A stretch of DNA of 64,000 nt, taken from Pomphorhynchus laevis. Lineage: Eukaryota; Acanthocephala; Palaeacanthocephala; Echinorhynchida; Pomphorhynchidae. The stretch lies in contig WNNJ02001757.1 of the NCBI GenBank assembly GCA_012934845.2, forward strand, positions 101,450 through 165,449. The letters run 5' to 3'. The position numbers were made by a program, and so were the translations under genes. This document shows positions 55,801-64,000 of the stretch, piece after piece (positions within the stretch are counted from its first letter, which is position 1; every line of letters starts with the position of its first letter). The notes under the pieces are model-generated. The model saw nothing but the letters and a program-made list of their open reading frames with translations. It was not told the DNA's origin and searched no databases.

Positions 55801-57171
55801 TTCATAAAAATTGACTTTTATTTTAAATTTCAATTTTAAATTCAAACTTTAAATTCTAACTTTATAGAAATATAAATTGTATAAGATCTTATATAATTAT
55901 TTACTATTTCCAATTATTTATCTTTATTTTTAATTTATATATCGTATAAAATAATATACATTGTGTATTATTTATTCAATTCATAAAAATTGAGTTTTTA
56001 AATTTCAATTTTAAACTTTATCGTTATATTAACATAAATTGTATAAAATCTTATGTAAATATTTATTATTTACAATTATTTATCTTTATTTTTAATTTAT
56101 ATATAGTATAAAATACTTAGATTCAGTTAGCTATCTGACTTATCTGTAAATATCTAGTTATCTTAATACCGGCAATCATTAAATATGCAATTTATATATT
56201 TATTAAAGATTGAAACTTTAATGTCCTCGCCAATAATATATTGTTTTTTATACCTTGATGCACTTCATGTTTGAATTATGCCCATAACTGATATTTGTGG
56301 TTATAACAGAGAATTGATTGCCGTTCACAGTCAATATTTCCGGAATGGCTTTATCTTTTCCGGGACAAGATATCGTAATACTTCGATTATGAGATTGACA
56401 TGTAAAATTGTCTTTATTGTCGAATACTATCGTTTGGATATTAGCGTCATGATTATCATTGCTTAAATATGCATGTAGTATGTAAAGTCCAAATAGGAAC
56501 TATAATTTGCTAACCAAATAATTTAACACTATTAAATGACTTACATATCAAAATGTAATTAAAATTATTTAAACAAAATTGAATTTTAAATAGGGAAACT
56601 ACCGAAAAGTTGCAGAAATACCAATGAAATTGTATGTAGTATTGAAAAACAAAGTGTCGATTGATCTTTATATAACCGATTATTCTAGATCACACAAAGT
56701 GATTTTGCGTTAGAAATAAGCTACAGTATAATTTCCTCTATTCTAAACTCAAAATATCTTGACAAACAGCATGTCATATTGACATATTGGTATTGTTTCG
56801 ATCGCCGTGCAATTTAGACACCTGAGCTTATCAAAAGTCTGTGTACCGCCGTTGTTTCCTTTTGAAACCGAGTTACTATTATTATTTAATTATTAATCAT
56901 TATTTCGATCAGTGATTATAAGCCTTACTAACTAGACTAGCAATTTAGTAGAATTAGAAATTCTCCAATAGATGAAACATTCAGTGTAATGAATGTCGAA
57001 AAACCCACGTTTCAGATGTATTTAAAGCATTCATATTGTTTATAAGAATGGATCAAAATATGTTAAAAATAAAATTTCATTGTAATTATAAATATATTTA
57101 ACTATTTTCTACAATAAAATTATAAAATAAATTAAAAAAATTAGTTTTAAATTTTTTTAAAGTTAGCATAC
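55801..57171. other. AT-rich DNA downstream of the - strand LRR gene
   Basis: Includes a direct repeat (AATTGTATAA.ATCTTAT...TTTATCTTTATTTTTAATTT at 55870 and 56038). The last exon and 3' end of the - strand gene should lie here; a short - strand frame near 57030-56990 (E-T-W-V-F-R-H-S-L-H, stop) is a weak candidate only. Confidence 0.35.
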
Positions 57172-57234
57172 CTTTCAATAAACATTACACTTCTAGGAAT
57201 GTATACTTCATTAAATTTGACTCCATTAAATTCC
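57172..57234 (-). CDS. LRR_5-like exon (63 nt)
   Basis: Acceptor TTCTAAAAG, donor GTATGC, phase 2. Reads E-F-N-G-V-K-F-N-E-V-Y-I-P-R-S-V-M-F-I-E, the best BspA/LRR_5 match in the window: family form A-F-x-G-C-x-x-L-x-x-V-x-I-P-x-S-V-x-x-I. It shows what kind of repeat the other exons are. A 48-base intron joins it to the exon upstream. Confidence 0.6.
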
Positions 57235-57282
57235 CTTTTAGAAATATAAAGTTGATTTTAAAAATTTAATATAAAAACTTAC

Positions 57283-57348
57283 AATTCTTTGAGAGAACTG
57301 AATGCAAGAAGACTTATTAATTCAAAATTTTCTGTACCACCAAAATGT
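57283..57348 (-). CDS. LRR-like exon (66 nt)
   Basis: Acceptor TTTATTTAG, donor GTAAGT, phase 2. Reads H-F-G-G-T-E-N-F-E-L-I-S-L-L-A-F-S-S-L-K. Start H-F-x-G-T is shared with the + strand exon at 14417. Split codon with the next exon is Leu. Confidence 0.7.
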
Positions 57349-58109
57349 CTAAATAAAAAATCATTAGAGTTTTCGAAATAACGTAAGTATTGTAGTTTTT
57401 GTTCAATAGTTTTAAACTAAAACGGTTTTGAATTGTTGTGAAATAAAGATGAAAATCGTAAAATAGTTATTTTACAAACATAATAAGATGAATTCTTGTT
57501 CGTTATTTAAATGTAATTTGTAAAAATCGAAAATACTAATCTCCTCATTTAAAAATGCTTACTTTGATTATTTAAACAACTGTCTATAAATTAATTTAAT
57601 TATAAAAATGATAAAATTGTTAATAAAACTAATTTTATTATAATTGTTAAATTTATATTTCAAACTGTTTATATTTTAAAAATAAAAATTAATCTCAGAT
57701 AAAAATTATTTTTGTGAACTATTCAGAAAAAACTAAATACACTTCATTACAAATTAAATTGTAAATAATTTTAATTATATTAATTATTCATATTGTTGAG
57801 AATTGCATTCTGGTCAAAAGTAACTTTTTTTATTACGAACCATCCCCGAGAATACAAAAATAACTTTATTTATTTGATATTTCGATTACACCTTAGCAGT
57901 CCTTTTCAATTTTATATCTTTATATCTTAGATTTTTTCAGTTAAAAATATTAATTATTATTAATAAATAATTAAAATAACCCTGGGATCTGCGTTTACCC
58001 TAAAAATTTTGAAAAAAGCCGTAGTAAAAATGCAATATAAGAGAAATGGCGATTTTACTGACACTGGTTCATAGAGAGAGGGATCGCCTTATCGGATCAT
58101 TGTTATAAA

Positions 58110-58705
58110 TTATTGACATATTTAGGTAACAAGCAGACTATAAACATGTGCAGAAACTACTTTATCTTCCGAGCAGTTTGGCTTCAGACTATTATCTGCG
58201 TTTTCATCGTCAAGGAAATATATTCAAAACAGTATCAATAGATACCGATGAGTCGATGTAATATGTGTGGATTTTCAACATGCATTTGACTCAGTGGATC
58301 GTATTTTTTTGCTACGAAAACTACACCAACATTTCAACGATCCGCCAACATAATTAACGTCCTAAAACAAATCTTATATCTACGTGAAATTAGGATTTTC
58401 GATCGACTGAATTATTCAAATGGTATTCAAGGAAACTTAATTAGCCCACTTTTATTTTCGATCTACTTATCGTACCTGCTGCTTTAATTAAGGAGGTGTC
58501 GTCTGATATTCCTATTGCAAAATTGCAGTTAATTGCAGTTAAATTGCAGTTACACAAAATTGCAGTTAATTTGGCAAAAACAAAAGTTATTAAATTCAGA
58601 AAAGGTAGAAAGTTTTCAAAGAACAATCATCTATTCTACAAAAATGTTCCAAAAGAATTCCGTACTAGCTTCAAATATCTCGAAATAACTGTATCATCGA
58701 GATAG
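58110..58705 (+). mobile_element. LINE with Cys-rich C terminus, copy 2 (fragment)
   Basis: Same family as 38120-39300: V-D-F-Q-H-A-F-D-S-V-D-R (motif A), N-G-I-Q-G-N-L-I-S-P-L-L-F-S (motif B with Asn for Asp), then A-K-T-K-V-I-K-F-R-K-G-R-K and F-K-Y-L-E-I-T-V. Motif C is lost. TTGCAGTTAA-like units are repeated near 58515-58565. It lies in the gap of the - strand LRR gene. Confidence 0.7.
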
Positions 58706-58719
58706 AGTTTTGGTGAGCA

Positions 58720-60500
58720 CTGAATATTCGTAAAACAACTTTGAAAAATATTGTGCGATATAAATAGTTTTAAGATTTAAAAAATAGTTAGCTATTATGT
58801 TAATTATCATTTATCATTTGTTTTATTGAAAATTAAAAGATAATTTTATATGATTAAAATAATTAATAATCATTAATATTACTAATAATAATGTATCATT
58901 AATAATCATTTATCATATTAATTTATAATTATTAATTAGAATTATAATAAATAATTATTAAATAATAATTTACCATTAAAAGTTAGTAATCATCTAATCT
59001 AGTGATTATTTATATTAATTATTATCAATTATCACTAAAAAAACCGAAATTCATGTACTACCGTTGACTATTGTCAAAGGTTTTAATAACCGTTTTTACT
59101 TTGATACTGAATGACTTAGTCTGAATGACTAAGATACTAAGATACGTAAGATAATTTTTGATCAACAAAAACTAAGTTTTAATTAAAAATTAACATTTAT
59201 TAAAATTTAATGAAATTAAATTATGCCCGTCATTATTAGCGGACATAATAAATTATATATTAATCATTAATACAGATCATTTTGTTTAATATTAATATTA
59301 ACATTAATATTACTAATAAAAATGTATCATTAATAATTATTTATCATATTAATTTATAATTATTAATTAGATTTATAATAAATAATTATTAAATAATAAT
59401 TTATCATTAAAAGTTAGCAATCATATTATTTTATAATTCTTAATTACTATTATAATAAATAAAAAATATATTAAAATAAAATTAAATACAACTCAAAATT
59501 ACGTGTTTAAATTCTGTAAAAATTACACTAATTATGCCCCATTTATTAATACTAATTATGATGTAGCCAAAATAACTAAATTCTCGATATTTAAACCACT
59601 AAATTAATATTAGATATTAATTAATTTATCGAAAAGTACCATTAAATTTTAAAAATGAAACAATTCAGTTATACAACTAAATAAATTTTAATAGAATTTT
59701 AGTAAAGAATGTAGAATATATTTATCTAATGAGATAAAACATCAAATAAAATTACTTCGAATGACATAGTAAAGATACTTTTATAATTACAAAAAATAAT
59801 TATATATTATTATTTAAATCAAATTATTGGAGCTAGATCAAAGAAAATAAGAAATTATCTGCAACAATAAAAACATATTGGTTTTATTGCTATAATATAA
59901 AAATTTACTTTGATAATGAATGACTTAGTCTGTATGACTAAGATACTAAGATAGGTAAGATAATTTTTAATCAACAAAAACTAAGTTTTAATTAAAAATT
60001 AACATTTATTAAAATTTAATTAAATTAAATTATGTCCGTCATTATTAATAGACACAATAATTATATATTAATCATTAATACAAATCATTTTGTTTAAGAT
60101 TTATTAAATTAAAATAAACACTTTTAATTAAACTTTTTATTCAATTAGGTTTTAACTAAATTTTCAATTAAAAATTAAAATTTTTTTAAATTTATTGAAA
60201 TTAAATTATAGTGACACAATAAATAATTGTAATTTTTTATCAATTATTTTAAACTTGGCAAACTACACTTGTGTTTGTAATTTATCTAAAAATTGTATTT
60301 GAATTAAAAATTGTTTTTTTTTGTGAATTGATATAATAAATTATAAGTCAATATTTATGTTATTATTAACAGGCATAAGAATTATATATTAATCATCTTG
60401 ATTTATGTTACACATTTCTTTCGTAGAAATAAACAATTTTCAATTTGTAAATCTCAACATAAAATTTATAATTTAAAAATAAAAGAGAAAGTTTACTCAC
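58720..60500. other. AT-rich intron-like region with a 190-bp duplication
   Basis: 59095-59290 recurs at 59910-60100 (GAATGACTTAGTCTG.ATGACTAAGATACTAAGATA.GTAAGATAATTTTT.ATCAACAAAA). A TTAATAATCATTTATCATAT block is also repeated near 58880 and 59325. No coding frame. Confidence 0.5.
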
Positions 60501-60572
60501 ATCATTTTTATTTCCTCGGGTCTATCAATATGTGTAAAACTTCCGCGATGCATACTTGTGTTCGCAATTGCT
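60501..60572 (-). CDS. LRR_5-like exon (72 nt)
   Basis: Acceptor TTATTTTAAG, donor GTGAGT, phase 2. Reads A-I-A-N-T-S-M-H-R-G-S-F-T-H-I-D-R-P-E-E, then I-K-M. I-D-R-P-E-E-I-K-M parallels the I-x-I-P-x-S-V-x-x-I end of BspA repeats. A 47-base intron separates it from the exon at 60620. Confidence 0.6.
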
Positions 60573-60619
60573 CTTAAAATAAATTTTATGCAATAATGAA
60601 TATAGAAAATCATGATTAC

Positions 60620-60664
60620 ATAAGCGGGAAATGTGTATCAGTAATTGTAGTATTTTTCAGTCTT
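60620..60664 (-). CDS. Short LRR-like exon (45 nt)
   Basis: Acceptor TTCTGTTTTAG, donor GTAATC, phase 2. Reads R-L-K-N-T-T-I-T-D-T-H-F-P-L; K-N-T-T matches the + strand exon at 29078. The split codon into the next exon is Ile. It encodes only 15 residues, two-thirds of a repeat. Confidence 0.55.
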
Positions 60665-61396
60665 CTAAAACAGAAAATTATTAGAAAGCATATTAGCATA
60701 TATTTAATTTCATGTTAAAAAGCAGTTTTTAAGTTAAGCAGTTTTTTATGTCCAAGATATCTTTACACACAGCTTAAATAAATAACGCACTAATATGCCT
60801 TATTCAAATATATAATTGGCTTCAATTCAGCAAATTTTATTGCTTGATTTACTTAGTTATAAGAATTTTGATTATTAAAAATCGGGATCATTAATAGTTT
60901 TTAATCATTAATTAATTTGATCAATTTTATACATTCGGTAAAAATTTAATTATGTTTTGATTTATCTTCCGATAATTAAACAACAAATAAACTTTAATTG
61001 TAAATTAACGAAATTTCAGATAAATATTTGCTAAAATTGATTTAAATATAATATAATATTATTTATTATTTATCACTAGTTGGTATTTATTAATAAATTT
61101 ATTTTTGAAAATTTATTTATTTTCTTGATAACAGATTAGCTCAGTGAGTTTCTGTATTTATAAATTAAAAAATAATACTAAATAATATTTAAATAATAAA
61201 GTAGCAAATAATTATAAATAATAAATAATTGTTATATAACATTTTGTATAAGACAGTATATAATGTACTGATAAATACTTTAACAGCGTAGTGCGTATTT
61301 TAAAGCATATGACTTCTTAAACATTCTCCTCTGTATTTAAATTGCAATCATCATCAATTTGTATTAGATATTTGGTAATCTGAAGAGATTTATTAC

Positions 61397-61456
61397 CCAT
61401 TGCCTCCTCTCGGCGTTTGGGAAAAATGCAAATATACAAATCCAAAAATTGGTTCT
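61397..61456 (-). CDS. Possible LRR-like exon (60 nt)
   Basis: Acceptor CTTATTCCAG, donor GTAATA, phase 2 both sides. Reads E-P-I-F-G-F-V-Y-L-H-F-S-Q-T-P-R-G-G-N. Length, phase and F-G-F...L-x-F fit the gene but the sequence match is weak. Confidence 0.35.
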
Positions 61457-61572
61457 CTGGAATAAGATACCTGAGCCAAATTAAATAAAGCAAATTAGAA
61501 AGTCATTACGACTTGTCAACTTGTGAGATTGGTATTTTAGAAATAAAACTACAATTGAAGACGTGCAAAAGC

Positions 61573-61915
61573 GATGAACAACTTTGTAGACATTAACGAC
61601 ATATACATGATGCAGTGCGCTGGTGACAATTTACTTGGAATTTACAGAATTTATCATGATAGCCATGCATACTTGCACGAATTATGAGCAGACGCTTGCT
61701 CTGTCTTGGTCCTAACCATTATGATTGAGTCATTGCTGGAGTATTTAGAATCCCTTTGTCTGTGTCATTATTCTTAATTAACAGCTTTTGTTGATGGCGT
61801 TACAAATTTTCTTTGCTTGCATTATTTCGCGTCATTATTAATTCCACTGACAGGTAAAGTATTGGTAAGAAGCGATGAACAACTTTGTAGACAGTAACGA
61901 CATATACATGATATT
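61573..61915. repeat. 41-bp direct repeat, 298 bases apart
   Basis: GCGATGAACAACTTTGTAGA and GTAACGACATATACATGA are present at 61573-61613 and 61871-61911 with one change. The sequence between contains no recognised gene. Confidence 0.65.
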
Positions 61916-62067
61916 TGGTAATAATGCTATATTATGTCTGATCATATGCCAGAATAATTATTTGAAATATATTTTAATAAAATTTAATACTTGGCATATT
62001 TATACAGTAAATATGAACACATATAATATAATATAAATATAAACACATTAGAACCAAATATTATTAC

Positions 62068-62128
62068 ACATATTTCAAATACGCAAATTGGCGAGAATCG
62101 AATATCAAATTGATTACATTGTAAAAAA
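62068..62128 (-). pseudogene. Diverged copy of the exon at 62431
   Basis: Same sequence as 62431-62493 with changes: F-Y-N-V-I-N-L-I-F-D-S-R-Q-F-A-Y-L is readable, but the distance to the acceptor is off by one base from the family phase, and the donor is GTAATA. Probably a dead tandem duplicate. Confidence 0.45.
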
Positions 62129-62430
62129 CTAAGTAAATTTATATTAATTTACACTTTAGTATTTTATTGCAACTAAGATTAATTTTGCCGGGATCTACCG
62201 GGATATTTAAAAGCAAAAAATATTAAATTAAAATAATATTTAAATTAATATTTAAATAATATTAAAATTAATATTAAAATATTATTTTAAATGCTAAATG
62301 TATCAAACAAAATAAATAAAAATTTATTATTTTTAAATGATAATCAAACTAATTTATTTCCGAAACTATTTTAAAATGTTACATTTAAATCTAAAAATAA
62401 TATGAATTTAAATTGTATTGAAAAGCTTAC

Positions 62431-62493
62431 ACATATCGCAAATTTGCAAATTGTCGAGAATCGAATATGAGATGGCTTACATTGTAAAAATAA
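62431..62493 (-). CDS. LRR-like exon (63 nt)
   Basis: Acceptor TTTTTTAG, donor GTAAGC, phase 2. Reads Y-F-Y-N-V-S-H-L-I-F-D-S-R-Q-F-A-N-L-R-Y. The Y-F-x-N start is shared with the exon at 63090. Confidence 0.6.
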
Positions 62494-63089
62494 CTAAAAA
62501 ATAAATAATTCAATGACAAACTTTTAAATAAAATATAAAAATAGCATCAATTGGTAATTTTTGAATTATTCATAACATTTTAAATATACAAATATTATCT
62601 TGCCCCGATTTTTGAGCAATGATATGTATCGATTGATAAATAGAAATGAAAATGTGTTGATTTACGGAATTTAATCGATATTAGTTATAAATTACTATAT
62701 TAGTAAATCAATATTAATTTACACTTTAGTATTTTATAGCAACTGAGATGAATTTTGCTGATACTACCGAGATGAATTTTACAGTGAAAGTGCGAGTACT
62801 CAGTATATATCCTCGAAATATCACACAACTTTGGGAAACTACTGGTAGCTTTACTAGTGGAAACCACTGGTAAATCTTCAATAGAAAATAATTTTATTAT
62901 ATGTTGAAAATAAAATTACTTTAATTATTTTTAATTATTGTAAGAAATGCCTACAATTATCAATATTTAAATTATCTCCCAATATTTTAAGTTCTTAAAA
63001 TCAATTATTTATGTTTTAATATTTTATTTATTAAAAAAAATTATACTTATAATTTGCATATCATGTAGATCAACGAGTACAAATCTTAC

Positions 63090-63173
63090 AAACTGCGAAC
63101 TTTATCAACTCCTTTAATGACAAAATTGTTTGTTGTAAAATGATCACGCTTAAATTGAAAGTTGTCAAAATAT
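63090..63173 (-). CDS. LRR-like exon (84 nt)
   Basis: Acceptor TTTATTTAG, donor GTAAGA, phase 2. Reads Y-F-D-N-F-Q-F-K-R-D-H-F...N-F-V-I-K-G-V-D-K-V and two more residues. F-x-N-x-x-F-K and F-V-I-x-G...V match the + strand consensus with six extra residues between. A 110-base intron joins it to the exon at 63284. Confidence 0.65.
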
Positions 63174-63283
63174 CTAAATAAAAAACATTAAAATGAAAAT
63201 AGCAGAAAATATTTAAAACAAAAATTCAAGAAAATATCTACTGAATTTCTATCTATTTTTCTATCGATATTTTATCAACTTAC

Positions 63284-63343
63284 ATTGCCACAATCGTTCG
63301 CTCAAATTTTAGAATCGGAATTTCAGAACAGTTAATTAAACGA
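63284..63343 (-). CDS. LRR_5-like exon (60 nt)
   Basis: Acceptor AATTATTTAG, donor GTAAGT, phase 2. Reads R-L-I-N-C-S-E-I-P-I-L-K-F-E-R-T-I-V-A; x-x-N-C-S-x-I-x-x-L-x-F is BspA-like. The split codon into the 84-nt exon is Ile. Related to the pseudo-exon after 18580 (R-F-L-N-C-S-H-F). No signal-peptide exon was found to its right before the repeat array. Confidence 0.65.
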
Positions 63344-63409
63344 CTAAATAATTTAACAAACTTAGTTCTCCAAATAAAAAAGAAATCGCAATAGTAGACA
63401 ACATCAAGA

Positions 63410-63862
63410 AGAAAGCAATGAGGGCGCTTAGTGTATGCGCTCGATAAGAGTGCTTTAAATCCTAGTTGTTAGGTAAAGGTGAGTGAATTATTCGTGATTA
63501 AAACTCTCAAAAGTGTTAATTCCTAGTAAATGGATGTGTACTAGAAAAACTAAATGAGCTGTCTATGGATACTGCACTTCAATCCAGTTGTGCAGCTGGA
63601 TTTCGACTTTTGAGTTTTATGAGACTCAAAAGTCGAAAAGGCATAGAGTCAGATTATGCTTTTTTAGTTTTTCCGATTCCTTCAATCAAGATAGAAATTG
63701 GCGGGGAGAGTATTTCATTTGTTGCATTACCACTGTAATAAAAAAGATTCGTGCATGCGCTCGATAAGAGTGCTTTTAAATACCACTTGCTAGGTAATGG
63801 TGAGTGAATTATTCGTGATGAATACTCTCACCTGTGTTAATTTCTAGTACATGGATATATAT
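63410..63862 (+). repeat. Second array of the hairpin repeat
   Basis: Two units about 321 bases apart (TATGCGCTCGATAAGAGTGC near 63434 and CATGCGCTCGATAAGAGTGC near 63755) related to 44519-45372: GGTGAGTGAATTATTCGTGA, GTACTAGAA, GACTCAAAAGTCGAAA. The second unit is cut off by a TA run at 63860. Confidence 0.75.
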
Positions 63863-64000
63863 ATATATAACGAATAGTTGCTAGGTCACACGAGGTGACT
63901 TTCGCATTGAAAACCAGCTACAGAATCTTTCCTTCGTGATATCCAATTCCATACACCCTGACTACTAACGGCGCCATTGCCACAACCGTTTTCGTTTCGC

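Noticed and set aside
56278-56466. 62-codon + strand frame
   Set aside because: Reasonable composition but no motif, no splice context and no second copy; not enough to call a gene.
61656-61721. A 66-base - strand interval between ATGGTTAG and GTAAAT
   Set aside because: Contains an in-frame stop in the family phase and no repeat pattern.
1-64000. LTR retroelements, retroviruses, Polintons, CRISPR, toxin genes
   Set aside because: No protease, integrase, capsid or envelope motifs, long terminal repeats of that kind, or regularly spaced short repeats were seen.

Overview
This window is AT-rich eukaryotic DNA with spliced exons, many broken non-LTR retrotransposons, Penelope-like elements, one mariner-type remnant and a decayed 18S rRNA piece. 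That mix fits an invertebrate animal; the sequence does not let me name a species. No retrovirus, LTR element, Polinton or CRISPR array was recognised. Most of the window is repeats; the host coding sequence is a set of very small exons.

Host genes. On the + strand from about 14.2 to 33.2 kb there are eleven exons of exactly 66 bases, plus two decayed copies and one 69-base relative. Each has a normal acceptor and a GTAAGT-like donor. All are phase 2 at both ends, all encode one 22-residue repeat, and none has a stop. The codon split across every junction is Ile, Leu or Met. The repeat reads F-x-x-T-x-F ... L-x-I-S-x-N-V, which looks like a leucine-rich repeat, nearest in pattern to the BspA/LRR_5 type (my inference). 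A second gene of the same kind but with more divergent exons of 45-84 bases lies on the - strand at 57.2-63.3 kb, with some introns of only 47-48 bases. Three short ATG exons encoding signal-peptide-like segments lie on the + strand at 3.0, 6.4 and 18.4 kb. Together they suggest a cluster of secreted or membrane proteins built from single-repeat exons, now interrupted by transposons.

Layout. 1-2.0 kb: I/Jockey-type LINE copy A. 3-7 kb: two signal-peptide exons and AT-rich DNA. 7.3 kb: mariner-type fragment. 8.4-11.4 kb (+) and 12.0-13.2 kb (-): two different LINEs whose C-terminal regions look like restriction-like endonucleases. 14.2-29.1 kb: LRR-exon array with introns holding Penelope and LINE pieces, a foldback element (26.5-27.2 kb) and a 462-bp tandem repeat with two good hammerhead ribozymes (27.5-28.8 kb). 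30.2-31.6 kb: Penelope-like element. 31.7-32.1 kb: 18S rRNA relic. 33.0-33.2 kb: last LRR exons. 33.6-41.9 kb: four LINE pieces and a tRNA-derived SINE. 42.2-44.5 kb: Penelope-like element with its GIY-YIG domain at the N terminus. 44.5-45.4 kb: about 305-bp tandem repeat made of hairpins. 48.2-51.9 kb: LINE copy B. 52.1-55.2 kb: nearly full RTE element. 57.2-63.3 kb: - strand LRR exons around a LINE scrap. 63.4-63.9 kb: second array of the hairpin repeat.
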